Assembly: GCA_947034885.2 (NCBI GenBank) | Contig: OX344749.2 | Location: forward strand, 41,507,682-41,571,681 | From: Thuidium tamariscinum | Taxonomy: Eukaryota; Streptophyta; Bryopsida; Hypnales; Thuidiaceae | DNA: 64,000 nt | Direction: 5' to 3' | Shown: one piece after another, positions 1-11,900 of the stretch | Layout of the letters: every line of letters starts with the position of its first letter | Numbering within the stretch: the stretch's first letter is position 1 | Notes under the pieces: generated by a model | The model's database searches: none | Seen by the model: only the letters and a program-made list of their open reading frames with translations | What the model was told of the DNA's origin: nothing | Translations under genes and position numbers: made by a program

Positions 1-1924
1 TATTGGAGCGTGAAGGCCTGAAGGGACAACTAAGGAGAATGAGACATGAGATTGAAGACGAAGTTGTTGAAGAAATTAGGGTTTTAGATTGAATTTAAAA
101 GTTTCACATTCAGTAGAAAACTAGGTATTGTATCCCTTTTGAAATATGTATACAATTTTTACAATCATGTATGGTTTTCATTGTTTTTGACATGGTTCCT
201 CACTATCTATGGTGACTATATGTGTACAATTTATAGGTTGTCTACAGAAGATAGCTCCGTCAGTTTCATGTTGTAGGTAGAGTAGTGCAGTGGTAGAGGG
301 AGGTTCATTGTAGTAGGACGGGGGTAGCCGGTTTTGAAAACTTTGATAGCCTACCAGAAAGTGACACGTGTATAATATTAAATAATTAATATATTTATTT
401 GGAAAACCCCTTGTGAGTGACTATCCACTCTAAGTACAACCTACAATGTAGCAATTTTAAGCATTGAATTTTGTAGGATGTAGGAATTCCAAAACCAAGC
501 AAAACCTTTGGGACCATGAGTTTAGCAATCATAAGAACTATTTGGCCAATTGTAGGATTGAATTGCATTTTGATGAAGGAATATTGTGCAATTCAAAGAG
601 GAAGCATGTTCAAGTGAACATAGTATAAATTCCTAAAATGAAGGGACATAGACTTCTAAAATTCATTAGAGTAGGGTGATAATTCATCTTAGTTCACTAA
701 TAATTGATCATAGACATTAATAAATCAAATACATAAATATTTTGAAGAGAAAGCAATAAGTACCTAAATAATTGATTCATAAAATGATCCTTTGAAGGTT
801 AGATTCCCCTCTATAACTTTGGAGGCAAATATTTATCTTTGTGTAGGTTATGTTTAAAATATTGAATTGATATTTAAATATCTTTATTTGGTATGAATGT
901 ATCTTTTGTATGAGCCAACCTTCAAAATTTGAAATATTCTATATATCATTTACATGGATTATATTTTGATCTCCAAGAGCTTGAAATTGAAATCCATACT
1001 TTAGATTGACAAATTGCTTTAAAAAGATGTTATGTGCCCCAAAATTATCAACCAACCAAATAATGCTTAAATCTTTTTTTATAAATATTTATTGAAATTG
1101 GAATATAAATTTGTTATATTAAGTAGGTAGTATCTTTACCAACCTTTTTTTCTTTTCTTTTTTGAAAAAGTGCCAAGATGGCAATCACTTCAAATTCGGT
1201 GAAGTATTGTACGTATTTCTACATTCATCCATCCATCTTTTGGGCTTAAAAGCACTTTCCCATCATATTCATATACTTTTTCATCCAAATTTGGTAATTT
1301 CATCTATATTTAAAAGAGAATTGAAAAAAATTTGGCAAAAAAAATGACTTTTATTTGGCAAAGAAAAAGACATTTATTTTGAAATGGTACAATCTAGCCC
1401 TATGGTGTCAAAAATAAAGGGCTGGTCCTTACTCTTGTCACCACGATGATACTATCATGGAATTTATCATGTTTTCATCCTATAAAATATCATCCAATTA
1501 TTTCATCTCATGTTTATAATGACTTCCATGTTAAACATCTACATAAGAAATTTTAGGGTTGACTAAGTCCTAAATTCTAAAATTAAATTGAACCCTAAAC
1601 CCTAAAATCTTTACAAATACTCTATCTCCATCTCTAATCGCCTAGTCCTAGTCAATTTCCGGGGAGTTCTGTAGGGTAAACGGAGACTTTCCGTCAGATT
1701 ATCATCCATCTTGGATTTTTTCAAAATTGCCCGGAAGTATGCCGAAAGGGTTCACAGCTGGCCGGCCAATTTCTAGCTGGTCCCATTGCCGGCATTGTCC
1801 AATTGTAACCGGAAAATTTCTTCCATTTTGAAACTTTAGCTAGTTGCCTCTTTTTTGAAGTGTTTAAAAATTTGTGCACTATCTGGCATTGCCCTTACCA
1901 ATTTAGGGCCAGGGATTCAGCCTT
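1..1924. other. AT-rich intergenic DNA, no gene seen
   Basis: No open frame here has coding character. The stretch is AT-rich, with homopolymer A and T runs. Two telomere-type CCCTAAA units lie at about 1591-1607. It ends at the 4-bp duplication (1921-1924) of the transposon that follows. Confidence 0.7.
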
Positions 1925-2652
1925 GGGTCGTCGCAAGAAACACTTACCGGTTTTGGCTCAAAATGGCTCAAAATCAATAAGTCCTGTGAGTCCTATGACC
2001 CTTTGAAATAAATTTTTTTTAAATTGAAAAAAATATGGATAATTTGAAGAGAAATGAGAATATTATGTCTCTTGAAATTCAGACCTAAGAATTTTTTTCT
2101 CTAAATGTTATAGACAATGAAAAATACAATGAAAATAGCTCTTTTTTCACTAATTTGGTAAAAATAGTAAAAAAATTCAAAAAATGAAAATGAAAAATCT
2201 ATTTTTTCTTCAAGTAAAGGTCTTTCTTTTCCAACAAATTTCATCCTTGGAAAAAATAAATTCTATTCTCTACGCTTGCGCAAAGTCAGCCACTTTGACG
2301 ACATGTGGAAGTTGGAAAATTTAATATTTTCAAAAATAATTTTTAGGGATTGTGTAACTATAATATATATCTTAGTATGCCAATTTTCAGCTCAAAATTT
2401 GCATTTTTGGGTCAAAAATAGGACTAAAACCCCCCAAAATGGCCAAGGTAGGCAGCCAATCGGGGGCAGTTTAAAAATAGTAAAATAATTTTAAAAAAAT
2501 TGAAAAAATTACACAACATATAAAACTTTTGTGTTCACCTTCATTCCAAATTTCAAGTTGATAGGGAAAACGATGCAAAAGTTATGAGCAAAAAACTACC
2601 TGTTGGAGGTCAAGGGGACAAAAAATAGGACAAGTGTTTCTTGCAATCACCC
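1925..2652. mobile_element. Non-autonomous TIR transposon, copy 1 (0.73 kb)
   Basis: The left end reads GGGTCGTCGCAAGAAACAC and the right end is the inverse of GGGTGATTGCAAGAAACAC. The element is flanked on both sides by CCTT (1921-1924 and 2653-2656), a perfect 4-bp target duplication. It encodes no protein. Its interior is diverged from copies 2 and 3, which closely resemble each other. GGG ends with a 4-bp duplication do not fit hAT (8 bp), CACTA (3 bp) or Harbinger (TWA). Sola1-, Chapaev- or Academ-like families are possible, but I cannot assign one. Confidence 0.8.
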
Positions 2653-2931
2653 CCTTCCAAAAATGCAAAGATCCAAAAGAGGGTCTATGCATTTTGGGGA
2701 GGCTGGTTAGTACGACATGCCCACAATATACACTTACACATTTGCAAGAATCAAACATCAACCAAAAAAATGGGGTGAGTAGTGAATCAAGAAACACACT
2801 TATAAGAATCCAAAACACAATTAGCCAAAAAAAATGGTGAGAGTAGTGAATCAAGCAATATGCAAACATAGTTTACTTCAAGAAAATGAATGAAACATGT
2901 GCAATGAATAAGACCATAAATGCATACAAAG

Positions 2932-5750
2932 TCAAAACAAGCTATAAGGACTGAGGTGTTTCCAGTTGATGCATATCTTCAAACAAGAAGAAGAGTTGCT
3001 AGCACTAGGACCTATGCCTGCATTGGGCAAATAACTAGAGGGATTAGCATACAAGTATTTGTATTTAGTTTCATGTTTCCACAAGGGTATGGCATCACAT
3101 AATATACCATCAAAGTCATCATTTGGACCCTCTAGAGCAACTCTAAGCAAAGCCTTAAGGTTTTTACTTCCCAAACGATTTCTAACACGAGTTTTAATTA
3201 AGTTTTGGATGCTGAAAGCTCTCACACAGGTGGCTGTAGATACACACTGTATTCTAGCTATATCTACTAGGATTAGCAAATTGGGATATTGGATTTGTAG
3301 GGCATGATTCCAAGTAATCATGCCCCACAGATCCCAAAAGTTTTTGTCCACCCATTCGGTGGTACACTACAGCTTAAATGACAAGAATTCACACTTACAA
3401 GCTTGTACATCCAAAATAGGGGGGGAAAAAAACCCTGAGTGCGATCGGTCGTGCCTATACTGCTGTAGCAGTTTCTCAAGTTCTAAGACCCCCCAGTTTT
3501 GCAAATCGACTTGCTTGGAAGGCATATTAGAAGGATTCAAAACTTTAAAGTAAGAAACCAAATCATTGTCTCCAAACCGAGCATATAAACCCTGACAAAC
3601 TGCTTCAGCAAATGATCGCTCAAATTCAAGAGCTTCCTCCAAATCTGTTCCTAGTCTAGATCTAGACATAGTAATTCCGGGTGATTGCAAGAAACACTTG
3701 TCCTATTTGTTGCGTTTTACTACAATATTCGTGACTTTTTCTAGAATACTTTAAAATTAGAAAATTAATTGAAAAAAAAATTGAAAAATATGAATAATGT
3801 ATACACCTCTAAGATGAAGGTTTTCACCAAAGGAAATTGATAGAAAAATTCTCTAAGTAGGAAAACTTAAAAAGTGCCAAACCTCAAGAAAATACATACC
3901 TTTATGTTTTAATTTGAGAAGATTAGTAAAAATAAGTAAATACAAAAAAAAAAAAGTGGCCATTTGAAACAACTCTATGGAGATGGTCATTCATCAAAAA
4001 AATCACTAAAATAATACTTTATATGTTTAAAAATGCAACCAGAAGGAAGCTCACTTTGTGAACTTCCACATGACATAAAAATAATTTTTTTCAAAATCCC
4101 TCATGTGGAGATTAGAAGACCATCTCATCCAAATTTCATCTCAAAATCTTTAAAAAAAGGTACTCCTTAAAGACTAAAAACCCCTAAACTGCCAAGTGTG
4201 ACATTCAATCACTAATACTATTTTGAAATCAAACTATTTTTGAAAATTATGGAAAAATTACAAAATGTGTATGGTACCTCTGAATATCTTCCCTATAAAT
4301 CTTGAGTCATTTGGAGCCAAAACATAGAAGTTATAGCCCAAAAACAAATCAGCCCACTAGGTGTGACAGAAAATAGGACAAGTGTTTCTTGCAATTGCCC
4401 TTCCATGAAACAAATTCCCCCGAATTTGGCTTGGTAACTTTCTGAGATGGACCTCAAAAGGACCGTACTCAGGAAGCACATGATATCCAGTGCTATTGTT
4501 AAATACATCTGCATTCAAATCAGTACTTTCAATTATAAACAACATTTGGATTTGGGCTATCTCTGTACGAACTATGCTGCCCATAGAGCTTACATCAACA
4601 AATTTACACTGGAAGATCTTGGACAACATAGCCAAACACTTAAGAATATCAGCAAGAAAAAACAACACATAAATAAACTTAAACTGAGACAGCTTCTCAA
4701 AAATAGAAGAAGCCTGTGGAGAGTCGGAATCATTCACATCATGGGAATAGTAAAGAACAGACTCTAGAGAATCGCATAGAGTGCTTACCGCTTGCCACCG
4801 GGAGAGCCATCTAATCTTGTGGTACATTTTCATGGAGCGTCTGGCATCAAATAGCTCCTCCTGCAAAGCACTGAGAGCATGCTTCCGCTTGGAAGATTCA
4901 TGAAAAAGGAAGCGACAGAGTTTAAAAGGGAATCGACCTCACTTGACATTACCTTGCATGCAGGGGACTTTGCCGCATCCAAGGCCGCCAAATTTGTTCG
5001 ATGGGCAACGCAATGAATAGCAAGCAAGTAAGGATTTACCTGATTCTTGAGTCGTGCGGCGACTCCAGTAGCTGAGCCAGTTATGGTGCTCGCACCATCA
5101 CTCCCGAAACCTAGGAACTTGCGGAGATCGAGCCCCCAACGGCGTAGTGCGGAAAGCAAGGTAACGTAAATTATGCCGGCATCTTTCTTTCCGCCTTCAA
5201 TGGGCAGTAAGCCCAAAAATAAAGTAATCGGGAGCCCCTCTTCAATGATTGTCGCGAATACAACGAGATGCCTTGTGACGCTGATGTTCATGGATTCATC
5301 TACCATCACACCAAAAAAGGGTGAATTTCGATTACGATTCAAGATTTTCTTTTCAATGACAACTAAAATGCATTTCATCAAAACTGCACAAGCTTTCTCG
5401 TCCTAGTACAAAGACAAGGTTATTGGAGCTTTCACGGACAGAAGCAATTTATAGAGAGATGGAAACTTGGAATAGGATAACGGATTCTTCCCAAGAAAAT
5501 ACGCAGTTCGTAGCAAGCAAGCTACAGCTTCATCGCAAGCTCTCTAGCTGCTAATAATCGCTTTTTCCATGATCTTTCCGCCACTGTTCAAAGCCCACGC
5601 AAGTCGCTTGTGTTCGTTGGAGCGGCCATGGTCTTGAAAGGCACTCACTTTCAAATTTTTGGAACCATCTCTCGCGTATGAGGATCGCCCGCCCTTGTCT
5701 TTGCACACCCTGCAGAAGACCCTCCCAATGTTCACATCGAATTGGAGCCA
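2932..5750 (-). pseudogene. hAT-superfamily transposase, broken
   Basis: Read on the minus strand from about 5750, the protein resembles animal and plant ZNF862-type hAT transposases. It has an N-terminal TTF-like zinc finger (FCRVC ... H-x4-H, 5735-5600), then the RNase H-like core with VDES (first acidic residue), GSDGAS and HCVAHR (5381-4900). The C-terminal hAT dimerisation region (CVRAFSIQNLIKTRVRNRLG) lies near 3250-3190. The gene is dead. There are in-frame TAG codons at 5544-5546, 5403-5405 and 3367-3369, and a one-base frame change in a T run near 4897. A 722-bp transposon is inserted at 3679-4400. Removing that element plus one TTCC copy restores the same frame, so it landed in an already existing open frame. 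The hAT terminal repeats and 8-bp duplication were not located. Confidence 0.85.
3679..4400. mobile_element. Non-autonomous TIR transposon, copy 2, inside the hAT gene
   Basis: The left end is GGGTGATTGCAAGAAACACT and the right end is its near-perfect inverse, with TTCC on both sides (3675-3678 and 4401-4404). The body is nearly the same as copy 3 at 61038-61727, with shared tracts such as the GCAACCAGAAGGAAGCTCAC stretch. It encodes no protein. It interrupts the hAT transposase on the other strand, so it is younger than that gene. Confidence 0.9.
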
Positions 5751-5769
5751 ATCAAACTGGCCACATCAT

Positions 5770-8700
5770 TGCTCTTTCCAAAGACTCCGAGCCAACTCTA
5801 CTTCCGAAGGAGGAGGGCGATCTACCGCCGAAGCCTCAGTTTGCTGAGTGGACTCATTTTCAGACCCCGAGGACAAGAGGTCAATTATATCAGTTTCTCT
5901 TGACTTCGCAAAGTAATGGTCCTTGAGGGACTTTTATCGCTTTGCCATCAGCCCAAGCCCTACAATTTGCAAAAGCAAGAAATCAAAATTAGGAAATCGA
6001 AATTAGGAAATCGGAATCAAGAAATCGGAATCAAAAGACCAAAGTCATGAGACCACAACATGTTGACAAAAAAATTGGAAATCAAAAGCAGGAACCCAGC
6101 CCAACCCGTAAACCCTCCAAAGACAGTCCTAAAACAACAAGCAGGAATCCAGCCCAACACCGAATCAACAATATGTTTAAGAAAAATCAGTTGAATTTGA
6201 AAAGTTGACTGCTGAACTTACCTCAGAAGAAGACGATCACTACAGAGGCAACTGATTCACAGAATTACGATGACACACTCCCACGATGGCCGTGAATTGT
6301 CAGTGACCTCGAAGAGTAGACCGCAAACAGGTGCACACTCCTGCGAATCAAAATGGAATTGCACGCTTTATGACTCCTGAGCTCTAGAGTCTGGACAATC
6401 GGACAAGCCTGACTGCCAAGTTTATTGAAATTGCAAATTGCGAGGAAGACCAGACCGATTGAAGAACCTTAAACCCAAATCGGAATGCCGAAGGCGAGAT
6501 TGAGCAAGCTTTGAAGTTTCAAGTTTCTCATGAAACAGTGCTCGCATGAGAACCAGTAGGTCAGCACTGAGCAGGTATGTGATTTCTGAAGCGAAATTGT
6601 GAATTGAGCGCACCCCAACGGCCCAGCAGCGAAGGCACGGAGCAGCCTCAACCGAAAAGTTTAAACCCTAACTCCGAGAATTGGATTCAGAAGCGCGCAG
6701 AGTTCAAGTGTTCAACCCTAATCCAAAGTTCCAAACACAACAGCAAGCTAGCAATTGTGTTTTCAGACTCAAACGTAATTTCAGACTGAGAGTCTGAGAC
6801 GTTGTGTGAGTGACAGGTTGAGGTGTTCAGTGGCGCACCCTCAACTGTTGATGCTACCAACGGCTGATCTCATCGACGGCCACAAAAATTCTAAATCCAG
6901 GTTGTCTGGCTATGTCTCTAAGACTCTGAGAGTCTGAATCTCTGACTCTCTTTGAAACTGTGATTGTTGTGAACTTGTGGTGTTGTGGAATTTTGATTTA
7001 TGAATTCCAACTGCTTCAGCCTCCAACACTTTAAGATTTTAAGTTTTAACACTTCAAGTCTTCAATAGGTTATAGGTAAACTAAAAGTTTGAATTCTGAA
7101 CACATTAGTGAGAATTAAGAAATTGCTCACTGAAGATCATAGGATACTATGAAATAATGTCATATACTCATGTACTCCTATAGTCAATAAGTCATATGTC
7201 TATACTCTATAATTTTCTAGGATACTATATAAAAATTTCCTACAAAGTATAATCCTAGCCGGTAAAAAACTGTAATCTTGTATTTGTAATCGGTAATTTT
7301 CCGAAATATTTGTAGCATACATGGTAAAAAGCTGAAATTTTTTTTTGCTACCTGGCTCATTTCCGAAAAAAAAAAAAATTCATCCGGAACCTCTGCCGAA
7401 ACTTTACAATCTCAATCGGAAAATCTCAAAATCATCAGGCTACAATGCTACTAAATGCCGGTACTCCCCGGTACTCCCCGTTCATTGGTCCTGGTCTCCT
7501 GGATTTGGCAATTCCCGGGCGCTTACGAATGTCGTCCAATGGACGCAAATGTCCATATCTCAGCTTATCCGATTGCAGTTTCTGCGAGGCATTCCGAAGA
7601 CAACGTAATTACGACAATGAATTATCATCTAATTCGAAGTTGGTCCTCAGGGATTGGACTACGCAGACGATGACGAATGGTTCTAGCGGCGAAAGAAACC
7701 TCGACTTCTGTAATTGTTGGTGGTCGCAGCTTCTGCAATTTCGATCTTCGATCGCAAGGAAGCATCACACGGAACATTTGTGTTGTAGAATGAAATTTTC
7801 GAGTTGTAGTGTCGATTTCTCGATAGTAGTGTCGATTACAAAGGCGCAGTCGATCATAATCTATAGCCTTTCCTCTGGCCTAATGCTTTGAGTGCATGGG
7901 AAGACCTAAATCGTAAGTCTTTAACTCTGTGATTAGGGCTTGAATTCGAAGTAGGCAATGCGCAGTATCGTGTGCGATGATGGATTGATTCCTCACACAA
8001 AAACAGAGGCTCATTTCGGTCGTGTACTTGCGTTCCCGGCCCGGTGACAAGTGCCATACTGTAAGTTAGCTGCCCCCGATAAGTTGTAAGTTACATTGTA
8101 TTTGCAGTGAATCACTTTCAAAAATCGTGAAAGAAGAAAAAGGAAAAAAAAAGATGCAGACACGGCTTTACGTCTATCACTCTTTTACAATCCACACTCC
8201 TGTACGTTACGTTATGAAGCATTCAGAAATTCCGTTACTAAGCTTTAATTTCGTGGCCCGCTTGTAAGGACTGGAGGAGATCGCACCGATTCCGGCGATT
8301 CGCCTAAGCTGCCACAATCATTGCAACTATTTTTCAGCATGTTTTTTATTCTCGATTCCTCCAGATTGCCAGGCTTTTGAAATTCGAAATCATGAACTGA
8401 ATCTAGAATGGCATCCACTTTCTCCGTAACCTCGCAGCCCTGAAGTGTACAGTACATACCACTGTTTACCAATGAGGCAGAGGTCCCTTTTGCATCTTTG
8501 AAAAGAGGACCTCGCAGTGAACAGATTTGACTTATATGGGTCATCGGCCAACCCTAATCCTTGAATTAATCAAGAAGTACCTCCTAGGCATCTAGCAAAG
8601 CTTTATACCTTTCCAGCCCAGCATGGGAAGGAACATTGCCTGGTCATACAATGCTATTTAAACAGACGCAGGTCAAGTGTTAGTGGAAGATGACCTTTCT

Positions 8701-8990
8701 CACAAATCAATCTCACCGAGCGGGGTTGCAATTTTATTGCAAAATTTATGATGGGATGGCGTTGTCAGACAGGGTGGCTTTTGTAGCTTACGAAGAGTGA
8801 CTCGACTTCAGCATCCCACAGACGGGAATATTGAGATTGAAGAAGACGAGGAGACAGCCTGAAAGTGTCTTTGTGAAGGTAGTAGCTTGAAATTAGAATT
8901 GAGTGGCTATACTCTTATGTTCTATCAGCAAAGTAGAATGAGCTCCAGGATGTGTTGAGTCGACATCGAGGCGGAGAATTTGAGGCTGCA
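5770..8990. other. Intergenic DNA between the hAT relic and the FAS1-amidase gene
   Basis: No gene is firmly supported. The first kilobase may be the remaining 5' part of the hAT element. One short minus-strand frame at 8245-8544 is listed separately. The last 1 kb upstream of 8991 presumably holds the promoter of the FAS1-amidase gene, but I see no diagnostic motif. Confidence 0.5.
8245..8544 (-). CDS. Unrecognised open frame, possible terminal exon
   Basis: An approximately 99-codon frame on the minus strand ends in SPPVLTSGPRN and a stop. Its composition is mixed and protein-like (for example EVTEKVDAILDSVHDFEF), and no repeat is visible. A possible acceptor (ctgcgag) sits near the 5' end, so it could be the last exon of a gene divergent from the FAS1-amidase gene. 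I recognise no family and see no clear upstream exon. It may simply be a chance frame. Confidence 0.25.
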   Translation of the reverse strand: MTHISQICSLRGPLFKDAKGTSASLVNSGMYCTLQGCEVTEKVDAILDSVHDFEFQKPGNLEESRIKNMLKNSCNDCGSLGESPESVRSPPVLTSGPRN

Positions 8991-11900
8991 ATGGAGTCTC
9001 GTGGAACGGCAGGTCTGACACTCATCTTCGTGGTCACTGGTTTTGTTGCATTAACAAGTGCTTCCAGCCTAGCAGTGCAACGCAGCATTAATCTGGAGGG
9101 CGTTGGCTCTCTTGCGGCCTCCAAACCTGAGCTGGTACTCTAGCTTTCATGAATTTTTATAGCATCTTCGCGCTATCTCGTGTCCTGGCTTTCATTTGAC
9201 CTAGATTGATGCAAAGTTGCAGTGTCCCCATCCCAGTCGAGTAAAATTGATCTTTCCTGGAACTTTGAGATGTGCTGATTAATTACTCTCATGGTAAGGT
9301 TGAGGATTGATTTGCGTCACTTCAATCATTCACATATGTAGGATTGTGATTTTTGGGAGATTAAATTTTATGGAGTCAAATCTGTATCACTGTGTTTTGA
9401 TTTCTTATGCAATCACTCAAAAAGAGGGAGTCTGAACACTATAAGTATGGTTCACAACCCTATTTTCATACAAAGATGAGTGACCTCAGATATTTTAACC
9501 TAGTGGTGCTTACACCTAGTCCAACTTAGTAAAAAAGTAAATTAGTTGCTGTTTGTAACAGGGGCCAGCACAGGAGACTAGATCAAGTCCTTATTAATGG
9601 TTCGTGTATCTCCATCTTATGTGCAGTCTATTTTCAGTGCGGCATTGAGAAAGGCAAAGCTCAAAAGTAATGGAGGGACATTCACAGTTTTTGCACCAAG
9701 TGACAAAGCTCTCGAGAAAGCTTTCAAAGACGCTCGGTTGATTTGCGTTCATGATTTCTATAAGTCGCGGCCGTGCACTTCCACTGCTGATCTTCTTTCT
9801 GCTACCAATCTGGATACAATTCTTCTGAATTCCGGTAAGCATTTAGGGTGGAGATCTTTAGAGGAGATCGATCTCTAATTGTGGCATGTATAGTCGATTA
9901 AGAAACAGTTGTCATTGATTTATTGATTACAAAATACAGATGATCTTTCACAATAAATATTGCAAATGAACCCATTAATATCAGTCCTGTATTCATGCTG
10001 TGTTGGAGCAGTGGTCAAGGGATCGTTCCAGATTAAAGACCTGAAAGATGGAGAGCTTCTTCTGTTTGTCAGCGGCTCAGTTGAAAAGGTAAGAGTCTCT
10101 AAATCGTTCTTAGGTCATGGGAGACTCATTTGGTTATCCCCTGCAACTAATAGTCATTACAGTAACTTGTAAACATACTTGTATTGTTCACAAATGTGTG
10201 GCAAGATTTTTTCTTTCTATTGGTAATTTTTATCTTCCTTGAAGCTTAATAAATGACTCGTTTTAACTCCTGTAGATATGGTTTCTTGTCAATATTCAAC
10301 CATTTCTGACCATTTAGGCACTTAAGGGTTAATTAAACTGAAATGTCCTTATATCTCTAAATTGCACACTCACGTGGAGAGTTGCAGATACACAAGACGA
10401 GAACCAGTACTTATATCGGTAATGCTAAAGTGTCGATAGCAGACCTATTAGCTGAAAATGGAGTTCTGCACGTAGTTGACAATGTGCTGGGCAGCATAGA
10501 TCCCGAGACGATGCACGAACCTGATGTTTCGATCAATGCCACAGCAGTTCATTTCACCTGCAAAGTCATTGACGCCGACATTTTTAATCAAGATGAGGTG
10601 CGTGCCTCAAGTTACATTAATAAGGTCGCATTCTTTCTGTTGGAAATATTGCACAATCTTTTTGAAGTACTGGTACAAATGTTTTTTTCGATTCCTACCA
10701 TTCTTCGTCTGACCTCGCAGCTCAGGGAGGCAGCCAATGGTGTCCTGACGATAAACATTCCTGGGCTTCAAGCCAATAGGGCCATTGTTGAGTATCCTGA
10801 TGGAGGGCTAAAAAATCCTATGCCACTGCTGTTCGATCCAAGTCTTAACAGAAGAGAGTTTACGGAACCGGATGAAAAGTTTACATACCCTACGCTGAGT
10901 GACGTGCAGCGTCCTGAGAGCGATGAAGATCTTGCCTTCATGAGTGTAAGCTACTGCAACTGTGATACTGATGTATTCTGAATGCACATAATTGTCATTA
11001 AATCTTACATTCCAGTCCATGTTCTTAATAGAATATGCTCCATTTCCTAATAATAGCATTTGATGATGAATTGTTGGTTTTCACTACAGGTACTTCAACT
11101 GGGCTCCTTGATAAGATCCAAGCAAGTAACATCTGTGGAGCTTGTGAAGCTATACACAGCACGCCTCAAGAAGTGAGCTTGATTGTTTTCTAGTGCTGTG
11201 TGTTTATAAAAGCCATTAACCTGTGTAAATAAGTGGTTAGAGTTTCTGCTGACTGCGTGTGAGCAAAAATAATCTCAGATTTCATTATGGTTTACACTTT
11301 TAGCAAATGGATTGAATCGCGATGTTAGTCCTGAATCCCTTATTTTCTTTGTTTCAATTGCAGGGTAGATGATGTCTTGAAGGCAGTGGTGACGTTTACC
11401 GAAAAGTTGGCTCTTGAGCAAGCTTTTGGTGCTGATGAATTACTTGCGAAGGGAGTCTACTTGGGTGACTATCTTAACCGCATAAAATATCGTTGTGCCC
11501 TTCCTGTCTTGAAGGCAGTTTTGATCCAAAGCTGGAAGATTTATGAATAAAAATTATCCCTGCAGGGCCATTACACGGTATACCATATGGGCTTAAAGAT
11601 ATCTTCGCCGTCCCAGGCTATAGAACTACATGGGGCACAAGCGTTTTCGAAAATCAAGTCATCAACGAGGAATCTTGGGTTTATCAGAAGTAAGACTTAG
11701 AAGAGAAGCAAACCCAACATCGTGTATGTGAACTTTCTAAAAGAATTGTCTGAATTTCTTAAAGGATATGCGGATTGCGCACTCGTGGCATTATTTTTCT
11801 ATGGCATCATTCTTACGTATTAATCTGTAATAATTTTGGGGAGCCTCGCGGATTTTCCACGTACTGGTAACACATTGCTGTTGCGGATCAGTTTAGATTT

